Shown in pieces: positions 1 through 7,466 of a stretch of 64,000 nt of DNA (position 1 is the stretch's first letter; each line of letters begins with the position of its first letter). Origin of the DNA: JAUVZF01 sp964539385 (GTDB lineage Bacteria > Planctomycetota > Phycisphaerae > FEN-1346). The notes under the pieces were generated by a model that did no database searches, was not told the origin of the DNA, and saw nothing but the letters and a program-made list of their open reading frames with translations. Where the stretch lies: contig CAZIJC010000004.1 in the NCBI GenBank assembly GCA_964539385.1, positions 1 to 64,000 of the forward strand. The letters run 5' to 3'. Both the position numbers and the translations under genes were made by a program.

Positions 1-1
1 C

Positions 2-316
2 TCGATCATCGGTGCCTCATTCGGCCCGGTGTGCGGCGCGATGATGGCCGACTATCTGCTCTCGGGCCGCAAGTGGGCCGGGCCCCGCTCCGGCTTCAAC
101 CCCGCCGGCTGGATCTCGTGGGTTGTCGGCTTCGCCGTCGGGGCGATCGAGTTCGTCGCCAAGATTCCGGGCCTGGAAAGCCTTGCGGGCAAGGTCCCCT
201 GCCCGCCTGTGGCCGCCTTCATCGTTGGCTTCGTCCTCTACGCGATCCTGGCAAAGGTCGGCCTCCAGTCGAGGACCCTCCAGATGCCCGCGGCCGAAGC
301 ACCGCAGCAAGCCTGA
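2..316 (+). CDS. C-terminal part of an NCS1-like nucleobase/cation permease
   Basis: This is the 3' end of a gene whose start lies before the window; the reading frame is open from base 2 to a TGA at 314-316. The fragment begins with a small-residue stretch followed by GAMMADYLL, resembling the last transmembrane region of NCS1 (cytosine/uracil/allantoin-type) permeases, where a G-x-M-I-ADY-like motif is usual. Two further hydrophobic segments follow (around fragment residues 37-57 and 68-86), as expected for an inner-membrane transporter. The substrate cannot be told from this fragment. A 10-bp hairpin follows the gene. The family call rests on motif resemblance only. Confidence 0.6.
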   Translation, partial: SIIGASFGPVCGAMMADYLLSGRKWAGPRSGFNPAGWISWVVGFAVGAIEFVAKIPGLESLAGKVPCPPVAAFIVGFVLYAILAKVGLQSRTLQMPAAEAPQQA

Positions 317-357
317 GCGAGCGTTCAGGCACTGCAGATACAGACCGAAATCGGGTC

Positions 358-383
358 GTGGCCCGTCGAAAAAGACGGGCCAC
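358..383. repeat. 10-bp inverted repeat after the permease gene
   Basis: The arms GTGGCCCGTC and GACGGGCCAC are perfect complements around a six-base A-rich loop. The site lies 41 bases after the permease stop and may help end its transcript, but no T-run follows, so it is not a canonical intrinsic terminator. Confidence 0.5.
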
Positions 384-403
384 GGCCTGGTTCTGCCCGA
401 CAC

Positions 404-432
404 TTGGCGTCGCCAGCGCGGTTCAGTATCCT
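404..432 (+). promoter_or_regulatory. Candidate sigma70-like promoter for the first oxidoreductase gene
   Basis: A -35-like TTGGCG (404-409) is followed after 17 bases by a -10-like TATCCT (427-432), 65 bases before the ATG at 498. Each hexamer matches the consensus at four of six positions, so the call is weak. Confidence 0.3.
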
Positions 433-497
433 GGCGGCCAGGAGGATGGGGGCCGTTCCCTGGATACCATTGCCTGAAGCATAGTCGAGGAGAAACG

Positions 498-1844
498 ATG
501 AATCCCAAGAACTGCTTTACCCGCCGCACGTTTCTTAAGAGCGCTGCCTCGGCCGCGCTGGTCGGCCCGTACGTCATCACGTCTGACGCCCTCGGGCGCG
601 ACGTCCGTCCATCGCCGAGCAACCGTATCGGCATGGGCGGCATCGGCGTCGGCGGACGCGGCGGAGGCCACATGCGGGCACAGGCCCAGTTCCCCGACGT
701 CCAGGTTCTGGCCGTCTCCGACGTGGACAAGAACCGCCGACTCAAAAACAAGCAGTACATCGAGCAGCACTACTCCAAGGCCCTCGGCACGACCTACGCC
801 GGCTGCGACGATTACGCCGACTTCCGCGAACTCCTGGACCGCCCCGACATCGACGGTGTCGTCCTCGGCACGCCCGACCACTGGCACGGCCTGGGAACCG
901 TCCTGGCCGCCAAGGCCGGCAAAGACATCTACTGCGAGAAACCGATGGCCTCGACCATCGGCGACGGCCGCGCCGCCGCCGACGCCGTCCGGCGCTACGG
1001 CCGCGTCTTTCAGACCGGCAGCCAGGAACGGTCCCGCGACAATTGCCGCTACGCCTGCGAACTCGTCCAGAACGGCCGCGTCGGCAAGATCCACACCATC
1101 AGGACGTTCCTGCCGACCGGCAACAAGCACTCCGGCGCCACCGGCCCGGTACCCGTTCCGGACGGCTTCGACTACGAGAACTGGCTCGGCCCCGCCCCGT
1201 GGCAACCGTATCACCCGAGGCGGTGTCACGGCTCGTTCCGGTGGATCCAGGACTACTCGGACGGCGAACTGACGGACCGCGGCGCCCACGTCAACGACAT
1301 TGCACTGCTGGCGGCGGGGCCGTTTCTGAAAGGTCCGGCCACCATCCAGGGCCACGGCAGGTTCATCGACGACCCGCTCTGGGACACCCCTTACCAGTAC
1401 CACATCGAGTTCAACTACGCCAACGGCGTCCGGTTCATCGTGGACAGCAGCAACGCGCCCGGCGACGCCAAGTGCAGCATCACGCGCGCCCACCGCGGCA
1501 TCATGTTCGAGGGCGACAGCGGGCGCCTGTTCGTGGCGATCCACGGCGGGGCGCTGGCGTCCGACCCGCCGTCGCTGATCAAGGAAAAGATCGGCCCGAA
1601 CGAGATCCACTTCGGCCGATCGCGCGACCACCGACGCAACTGGGTCGAGGCCATCAAGACACGCGGGCCCACGGTCGCCCCGGCCGAGGACGGTCACCGC
1701 ACGGCATCGTTCTGCCACCTGACGATCATTGCATGTCGGCTGGAGAGAAAACTCACCTGGGACTTCGAGAAAGAGCAGTTCATCGGGGACGACGAAGCCA
1801 ACAGCCTGGTCCACCGTCCCCCGAGAAGCCCCTGGGTCCTGTAG
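498..1844 (+). CDS. Gfo/Idh/MocA family oxidoreductase, Tat-exported
   Basis: A 448-residue NAD(P)-dependent sugar or polyol dehydrogenase of the Gfo/Idh/MocA family. The N-terminus carries a twin-arginine signal (R9-R10 in RRTFLK) and a short hydrophobic stretch, implying export in folded form. The Rossmann glycine motif is at about residues 48-53 (GIGVGG). The family's catalytic lysine is in a normal EKP motif (E147-K148-P149). The ATG at 498 is preceded by GAGGAGA at Shine-Dalgarno distance. A longer in-frame opening starts at 123, but it would place the Tat motif internally. The substrate is not predictable. The 33-bp tandem repeats follow the gene. Confidence 0.9.
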   Translation: MNPKNCFTRRTFLKSAASAALVGPYVITSDALGRDVRPSPSNRIGMGGIGVGGRGGGHMRAQAQFPDVQVLAVSDVDKNRRLKNKQYIEQHYSKALGTTYAGCDDYADFRELLDRPDIDGVVLGTPDHWHGLGTVLAAKAGKDIYCEKPMASTIGDGRAAADAVRRYGRVFQTGSQERSRDNCRYACELVQNGRVGKIHTIRTFLPTGNKHSGATGPVPVPDGFDYENWLGPAPWQPYHPRRCHGSFRWIQDYSDGELTDRGAHVNDIALLAAGPFLKGPATIQGHGRFIDDPLWDTPYQYHIEFNYANGVRFIVDSSNAPGDAKCSITRAHRGIMFEGDSGRLFVAIHGGALASDPPSLIKEKIGPNEIHFGRSRDHRRNWVEAIKTRGPTVAPAEDGHRTASFCHLTIIACRLERKLTWDFEKEQFIGDDEANSLVHRPPRSPWVL

Positions 1845-1869
1845 GCGCCGCCAAGCACGGCGCCCCTGA

Positions 1870-1994
1870 GTTAGCCGCGGGGCTTGCCCCGCGCACTGCG
1901 AAGTTAACCGCGGGGCTCAGCCGGCGCATTGCGAAGTTAGCCGCGGGGCTTAGCCGGCGCATTGCGAAGTTAGCCGCGGGGCTTGCCCCGCGCG
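1870..1994. repeat. 33-bp tandem repeat, nearly four copies
   Basis: Units start at 1870, 1903, 1936 and 1969; the last is truncated at 26 bases. Each begins GTTAGCCGCGGGGC (GTTAACC in unit 2). Units 1 and 4 contain the self-complementary core CGCGGGGC-TT-GCCCCGCG, while units 2 and 3 carry TCAGCCGGCG or TTAGCCGGCG instead. The array fills the gap between an oxidoreductase gene and a HEAT-repeat gene and could fold into serial hairpins in RNA. It is too short and has no spacers, so it is not a CRISPR. Confidence 0.85.
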
Positions 1995-2122
1995 TGCCGT
2001 GCAAATGGTTGCAGCAGCCGCCTGAACCAACTAGAATGACCCCGCTTTCAACAAGCGGAACTTGCCGGAACGCGGGCCCGAGGAACGCCCGCCGCACTTG
2101 TAACAGATGGAAGGAGCCCACC

Positions 2123-4177
2123 ATGGGGTGCTGCAGAAGATGGGTTGTCGGTCTGATCGTCGCGTGCATCGTGCTCGCTGCCGTTGTGCCCGTCCGGGCC
2201 GCTGATCCGACGCTCGGACAGGACCTGAAAGACCTGCCCAAGTACAAGTTCGGCCAGAGCCGCGAACACCTGACCCGCATCGCCAACGCCGTCCGCGACG
2301 CCAAGGGCGCCGCGCGAACGCGGCTGTGCGGGCAACTGGTGGCGGTCCTCGGGTCGAATGCCACGCCCGACGCCAAACGGTTCGTGTGCCGGCAACTCAG
2401 TATCGTCGGCACGGCGAAGGAAGTCCCCGTCCTGACGGCTCTGCTCCTGGACAAGGAACTGTCGGACATCGCGCGGTACGCCTTGGAGCGGATTCCCGAC
2501 GAGGCGGCCCTGAAGGCCATGCGCGATGCCCTGCCGAAGGCTCAGCCCCACGAGAAGATCGGCATCATCAACTCGCTCGGAATGCGCCAGGACACCGCGG
2601 TCCTGCCCGCGATCCTCCCCCTTCTGAAGGGCAAGGACGTACCGATCGCCATTGCCGCCGCCGGCGCGCTTGGCAAGATCGGCGGGCCCGAAGCCGTTAA
2701 GGCCCTGGCCGAGGTCCGCGGCCGCGCCGGCGACAAACTCAAACCCGTCGTCTCCGACGCGTATCTGCTTTGTGCCGACCGCCTGCTCGCCCGGAAGAAC
2801 AACACCCAGGCCGCCGCCATCTACCAGGAGATGTTCAAGCCCACCGAACCGAAGCACGTGCAGATGGCGGCCCTGCGTGGCATCGTGGCGGCCGGCGGCG
2901 AGAAAACCCTGCCCTTGCTCACGGAAATCCTGACCGGCAACGACGCCGGGATGCAGGCCGCAGCCTTGCGGTTTGTCCGCGAGGTCTCCGGTCCCGAGAC
3001 GACGAAGGCCCTGACCGGCCTCCTGCCGAAACTGCCACCCGCATCCCAGGCCATGCTGCTCGACGACCTTGCCACGCGCGGCGACGCCTCGGCCCTGCCG
3101 ACCGTCGTGGCCGCCGCCAAGAGCAACGACGAGGCTGTCAAGAAGGCCGCCGTCAAGGCCATCGGCAAACTCGGCGACGCCTCGACCTTGCCGATGCTGA
3201 CGGCGCTGGCCTCCGGCGGCGGGCCGCTGGCCGACCAGGCCCGCGCGGGCCTCGACGCCCTGCCCGGCGCCAACGTCAACGCTGCCATGATCGGCCTGGC
3301 CGAGCAGGGCAACACGAACGTCCGCAAGGAGGTGATCCGCAGCCTGGGCGCCCGCGGGGTCGCCAAGGCGGTTCCCGTCCTGCTGAAGGCCGCCGGCGAC
3401 GCCGACAGCAGCATCCGCTCCGAATCGATGAAGGCCCTCGAGGTCCTGGCCGACGAGAAATCGGCCCCGGCCATCGTCAACCTGGTCGTCAAGGCCAAGG
3501 ACGACGGCGACCTGGCCGCAGCCGAGAAGACCCTCGGCACGCTCGCCGGTCGAGCCGAGAACAAAAGCGCTGTCGTGACGCCGATCCTTTCGGCCGTCGG
3601 CGGCGCGCCGACCAAGGCCAAGTGCGCCCTGATCCGGTCCCTCGGACGGGCCGGCGGCGCCAAGGCGCTCGGCGCGGTCGCCAGGGCCGTCCGCGATTCC
3701 GACGAAGGCGTCCAGGACGCCGCCATCCGCTCCCTGGCCGGCTGGGCCGACGCCGGTGCGGCCGCGAACCTGCTGAACATCGCCAAGACGTCTCAGAAGA
3801 CGACGCACCAGGTGCTGGCGCTTCGCGGCTACATCCGCATTGCGGGTCTCAAGGAAGTGCCCGCGACCGACAAGTTGAAGATGTACACCGCCGCCATGGC
3901 CGCCGCCAAGCGCCCGGACGAGAAGAAGCAGGTTCTGGGCGGCCTTGGGAACGTCAAATCCGTCGAGGCCTTGCGGATGGTCGTCCCGGCCCTGGCCGAT
4001 AAGGCGCTTCAACGCGAAGCCGCCGCCGCCGCCGTCAAGATCGCCAACAACCTCGGCGGGCACGGCAAGGAGACAATCCGCACCGCCATGCAGAAGGTGC
4101 TGGAGGTCAGCAAAGACAAACGCCTCCGCAAGGACGCCGACGACCTGCTGAAGAAAGCGGGCGGGGCGAAGAAGTAG
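2123..4177 (+). CDS. Exported HEAT-repeat protein
   Basis: A 684-residue protein with an N-terminal signal segment (VVGLIVACIVLAAVVPVRAA) followed by many alpha-helical HEAT/PBS-lyase-type repeats of about 30 residues. Recurring strings such as A-A-A-G-A-L-G-K-I-G and A-I-R-S-L-A-G mark the repeats. Such proteins act as scaffolds; no catalytic motif is visible. The ATG at 2123 has AAGGAG starting 12 bases upstream; reading upstream of it gives no sensible protein. The C-terminal 130 residues align with those of the HEAT protein at 25265-27484 (LALRGY, RPDEKK, EAAAAAVKI), so the two are paralogs. Confidence 0.85.
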   Translation: MGCCRRWVVGLIVACIVLAAVVPVRAADPTLGQDLKDLPKYKFGQSREHLTRIANAVRDAKGAARTRLCGQLVAVLGSNATPDAKRFVCRQLSIVGTAKEVPVLTALLLDKELSDIARYALERIPDEAALKAMRDALPKAQPHEKIGIINSLGMRQDTAVLPAILPLLKGKDVPIAIAAAGALGKIGGPEAVKALAEVRGRAGDKLKPVVSDAYLLCADRLLARKNNTQAAAIYQEMFKPTEPKHVQMAALRGIVAAGGEKTLPLLTEILTGNDAGMQAAALRFVREVSGPETTKALTGLLPKLPPASQAMLLDDLATRGDASALPTVVAAAKSNDEAVKKAAVKAIGKLGDASTLPMLTALASGGGPLADQARAGLDALPGANVNAAMIGLAEQGNTNVRKEVIRSLGARGVAKAVPVLLKAAGDADSSIRSESMKALEVLADEKSAPAIVNLVVKAKDDGDLAAAEKTLGTLAGRAENKSAVVTPILSAVGGAPTKAKCALIRSLGRAGGAKALGAVARAVRDSDEGVQDAAIRSLAGWADAGAAANLLNIAKTSQKTTHQVLALRGYIRIAGLKEVPATDKLKMYTAAMAAAKRPDEKKQVLGGLGNVKSVEALRMVVPALADKALQREAAAAAVKIANNLGGHGKETIRTAMQKVLEVSKDKRLRKDADDLLKKAGGAKK

Positions 4178-4202
4178 GCGGCCGAGCCCGTACGCGTACC
4201 AC

Positions 4203-4253
4203 GCTTGCGTGGCCATGTTGGCTTTCTGCGCTCGTGGTCATGGCCACGCAAGC
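4203..4253. repeat. 15-bp perfect inverted repeat
   Basis: The arms GCTTGCGTGGCCATG (4203-4217) and its exact complement (4239-4253) flank a 21-base loop in the 208-bp gap between the HEAT gene and the next oxidoreductase gene. No T-run follows. It may be a factor-dependent terminator or mRNA-stabilising hairpin. Confidence 0.55.
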
Positions 4254-4385
4254 ATGCTCATGCCACCCTCCCTGTATGCCGTACTGCCCCTCCGCGCGCT
4301 GCCCTGCCCCAGAAAAGCCGCGTGTTTTCTCCGTTCCACACGAGAACCTTACAGAGGCCAGGCATAGCAGTCGGAGGAGACCACA

Positions 4386-5780
4386 ATGTCAGCGAGCCAC
4401 GGTGAACCCGGCCATTTGCCGGCAGGCGTGAAAAGGCGCGATTTTCTCAGGTCCGCAGCCGCCGTCGGCGCCGGCCTGGTCGCGGCGCCGACCATCCTTG
4501 GGGCCGAAAAGGCGGGGCCCGCTCCCATCAACGTTGCCGTCATCGGTCTCGGCACCCAGGGGCGCGAACTCGTCGAGCAGGCCCGCAAGATCCCCAGCGT
4601 CAACTTCACCGCCGTCTGCGACATCTGGTCCTACAGCAAGCGGTATGCCTCGCGGCGCCTCAAGGCTTACGGCTACTCGATTAACGTCTACGACGACTAC
4701 CGCGACATGCTCCAGAAGGAGAAAGACCTCCAGGCCGTCATCGTCGCCACGCCCGACTGGATGCACGCCGAACACACGATCGCCTGCCTCAAAGCCGGCC
4801 TGCACGTTTACTGCGAGAAGGAGATGTCGAACGACCTCGCGAAGGCCCGCGAGATGGTCGTGGCGGCCCGGGAGACGGGCAACCTGCTCCAGATCGGCCA
4901 CCAGCGCCGCTCCAACCCGCGCTATCTGCACGCCAAGGAGAAGTTGCTGGACGATGCCCACCTGCTCGGCCGCATCACGCACATCTACGGCCAGTGGAAC
5001 CGCTCCCCCGCAGCCTGCGCCCCGAAAGGTTGCCCCGAGGCCTATCTCATGGATGAGGCGACGCTACGGAAGTACGGCTACGCGAACATGAACCAGTTGC
5101 GCGACTGGCGATTCTACCGGAAGTACGGCGGGGGGCCGATCGCCGACATCGGCAGCCACCAGATCGACATCTTCGGATGGTTCCTGGACGCGCGTCCCGC
5201 GTCGCTGGTGGCCGAAGGCGGCCGCGACTACTGGAAGCAGTACGAGTGGTACGACAACGCCCTCGTGATCTACCGATTCGACACGCCTCAGGGAACCGTC
5301 CGAGCTTTTTACCAAACACTGACCACCACCAGCGCCGTGGGCTACTTCGAGAGATTCATGGGCGACCAGGGCACGCTGCAGATCTCGGAGAGCGTCGGCA
5401 AGTGCCGCGTCTTCGCCGAAGGGCACCTGACACCGAAGGCCGGGGAGAGCGCGCACCCTTGGCAGACATGGGTCGAGAAGGGCTATCTGGTCGAGGTGCC
5501 CAAGAAGAAGGAGAAGACGAAGCGCCCGACCACTCGCGCCGAGGAGATGCTGGCCGTCTACAAGTCCATCCCGCCCACCGCCTTCGTGTTCAACAAGGAC
5601 GTGGAAGACTCCTTCCACCTGCCTCACCTCAAGAACTTCTTCGACGCCGTGCGCGGCAAGTGCCAACTGAACTGCCCCGCCGAGGTCGGCTACGAGACGG
5701 CCGTCCAGGTTCTGAAGGTCAACGAGGCCATCGCCGGCGGCGAGAAACTGCACTTCAAGGAGGAGGACTTCACGGTCTGA
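4386..5780 (+). CDS. Gfo/Idh/MocA family oxidoreductase with EKE motif, Tat-exported
   Basis: A 464-residue protein with a Tat signal (R17-R18 in KRRDFLR) and a GLGTQG nucleotide-binding turn at about residues 54-59. The position of the family's EKP motif reads E144-K145-E146: the catalytic lysine is kept but proline is replaced by glutamate. The next gene has the same change. The ATG at 4386 follows a GGAGG-type ribosome site about 8 bases upstream. It is paralogous along its whole length to 6084-7466, with shared strings such as HQRRSNPRY, HIYGQWNRS and KYGGGP, suggesting tandem duplication. It probably acts outside the cytoplasm on a sugar derivative; the substrate is unknown. Confidence 0.9.
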   Translation: MSASHGEPGHLPAGVKRRDFLRSAAAVGAGLVAAPTILGAEKAGPAPINVAVIGLGTQGRELVEQARKIPSVNFTAVCDIWSYSKRYASRRLKAYGYSINVYDDYRDMLQKEKDLQAVIVATPDWMHAEHTIACLKAGLHVYCEKEMSNDLAKAREMVVAARETGNLLQIGHQRRSNPRYLHAKEKLLDDAHLLGRITHIYGQWNRSPAACAPKGCPEAYLMDEATLRKYGYANMNQLRDWRFYRKYGGGPIADIGSHQIDIFGWFLDARPASLVAEGGRDYWKQYEWYDNALVIYRFDTPQGTVRAFYQTLTTTSAVGYFERFMGDQGTLQISESVGKCRVFAEGHLTPKAGESAHPWQTWVEKGYLVEVPKKKEKTKRPTTRAEEMLAVYKSIPPTAFVFNKDVEDSFHLPHLKNFFDAVRGKCQLNCPAEVGYETAVQVLKVNEAIAGGEKLHFKEEDFTV

Positions 5781-5969
5781 AGCACGACCGCCGCGCGGCG
5801 GCCTTCCGAGGCCGCTGCGAAAACGACTCAAAGGTGGCGCCCTGGGAAGCCCGCCACCCGGTAGTGTCACAACGGTCGTTTGCTGCGAAAACCGCGTTAC
5901 GCCCGCACGCCACGCGGGTTCATAGTGACGAAAGCGCCGGTCAAACCGTCAAATTCACGGGACTGGCGC

Positions 5970-5997
5970 TTGGCATTCGGCACAAAACCGTTACAAT
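5970..5997 (+). promoter_or_regulatory. Candidate sigma70-like promoter
   Basis: TTGGCA (5970-5975) and TACAAT (5992-5997) are separated by 16 bases. Each is one or two changes from consensus, and they stand out in an otherwise GC-rich 303-bp gap (5781-6083). The predicted leader to the ATG at 6084 is about 80 bases. The rest of the gap shows no gene. If real, the second paralog has its own promoter and may drive the two cytochrome genes behind it. Confidence 0.5.
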
Positions 5998-6083
5998 AGC
6001 CGCTCCAGATTGGGGCAAGCAAGAGGCCCGGGCCTTCAGGGCCAGGCCACGGAATCGAGTTCAAGAGGAGGCGAGAACCGAAG

Positions 6084-7466
6084 ATGAGCAATCCCGAAAG
6101 AGCACGTTCCACGACAGGCGTGAACCGGCGCGATTTCCTGAAATCCTCCGCCGCCCTTGGCGCAGGGCTGGCCATGGCGCCCACCGTCCTCGGCGCCGAA
6201 AAGGCGGCCGGCGCCGACATCAACTGCGGCATCATCGGCGCCGGCACCCAGGGACGCGTCCTGCTGGAGCAGGCCGTCAAGATCCCCGGCATCAAGTTCA
6301 AGGCCGTCTGCGACATCTGGCCTTACAGCCAGCGCTACACCAGCCGGCGTCTCAAGTCCTACGGGCACGAGGTCAACGTCTACTCGGACTACCAGGAGTT
6401 GCTCGCCAAGGAGAAGGACCTGGCGGCGTGCATCGTGGCCACGCCCGATTTCGCGCACGCCGAGCAAGCCATTGCGTGTCTGAAAGCCGGCCTGCACGTC
6501 TACTGCGAGAAGGAGATGTCGAACAGCCTGGCGAAGGCCAGGCAGATGGTGCAGGCGGCCAAGGAAACGGGCAAACTGCTTCAAATAGGGCACCAGCGCC
6601 GCTCCAACCCGCGGTACATCTTTGCGAAGCAGAAACTGATCGACGAAGCCAAACTCCCAGGCCGCATCACGCACATCTACGGCCAGTGGAACCGCTCCAC
6701 CGCCGCCGCCGCTCCAAGAGGATTCCCGAAGAAATACCCGATCGACCAGACCATCCTCGACAAGTACGGCTTCAAAGACATGTTCCAGTTCCGCAACTGG
6801 CGGTTCTTCAAAAAGTACGGTGGCGGACCGATGGAGGACCTCGGCAGCCACCAGGTGGACATCTTCCCCTGGTTCATCAACGGCAAGCCCAAATCGGTCC
6901 AGGCCAGCGGCGGCGCCGACTACTGGAAGGAATACGAACTGTACGACAACGTCCTGGCCATCTACGAGTTCGAGACGCCTCAGGGAATCGTCCGGGCGTT
7001 CTACCAGACGCTGACCACGAGCAGCGCCCGCGGCTACTACGAATCGTTTATGGGCGACGAGGGCACGCTCACGATTTCCGAATCGCCCGCCCAGTGCCGC
7101 GTGTACGCCGAGGGTCACCTGCCCTCGGTGGACGGCAAGCACGCCTGGCAAAAGTGGGTGGACAAGGGCTACGTCGTCAAGGTGGAGGAAGAGGAAGAGA
7201 AGGAAGAGGAGCCGAAGACCGCCGCCGACGCCATCATGAGCGTGTATAAATCCAAGCCGCCCGTGGCCTTCATGTTCAACATCGACGTCGAGGACGCCTA
7301 CCACAAGGCCCACATCGAGAACTTCTTTGACGCCGTCCGAGGCAAGGGAAAGTTGAACTGCCCGGGCGAGGTTGCCTACGAGACCGCCGTCATGTGCCTC
7401 AAGGCCAACGAGGCCATCGAGGCCCGAAAGACACTGGACTTCACGGAAGAGGACTTCAAGATTTGA
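6084..7466 (+). CDS. Gfo/Idh/MocA family oxidoreductase with EKE motif, Tat-exported (paralog)
   Basis: A 460-residue paralog of 4386-5780. The Tat motif is at R15-R16 (NRRDFLK), the glycine turn GAGTQG at about 52-57, and the lysine motif again reads E142-K143-E144. Near residues 371-377 it has an acidic insertion (EEEEEKEEE) where the sister protein has a lysine-rich stretch. The ATG at 6084 follows a GAGGCGAG-type site. The stop codon overlaps the predicted TTG start of the cytochrome c gene, so an electron link between dehydrogenase and cytochromes is possible. That link is inferred from position only. Confidence 0.9.
   Translation: MSNPERARSTTGVNRRDFLKSSAALGAGLAMAPTVLGAEKAAGADINCGIIGAGTQGRVLLEQAVKIPGIKFKAVCDIWPYSQRYTSRRLKSYGHEVNVYSDYQELLAKEKDLAACIVATPDFAHAEQAIACLKAGLHVYCEKEMSNSLAKARQMVQAAKETGKLLQIGHQRRSNPRYIFAKQKLIDEAKLPGRITHIYGQWNRSTAAAAPRGFPKKYPIDQTILDKYGFKDMFQFRNWRFFKKYGGGPMEDLGSHQVDIFPWFINGKPKSVQASGGADYWKEYELYDNVLAIYEFETPQGIVRAFYQTLTTSSARGYYESFMGDEGTLTISESPAQCRVYAEGHLPSVDGKHAWQKWVDKGYVVKVEEEEEKEEEPKTAADAIMSVYKSKPPVAFMFNIDVEDAYHKAHIENFFDAVRGKGKLNCPGEVAYETAVMCLKANEAIEARKTLDFTEEDFKI

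Noticed and set aside
123..497. Longer N-terminus for the first oxidoreductase
   Set aside because: The in-frame extension from 123 overlaps the permease gene, has shadow-frame composition and would bury the Tat signal.
1870..1994. CRISPR-like array
   Set aside because: The units are contiguous with no unique spacers, and there are no cas genes in the window.
2770..4002. Arginine/glycine-rich 410-residue protein
   Set aside because: It is an alternative frame of the HEAT-repeat gene with extreme Arg/Gly content and no ribosome site.
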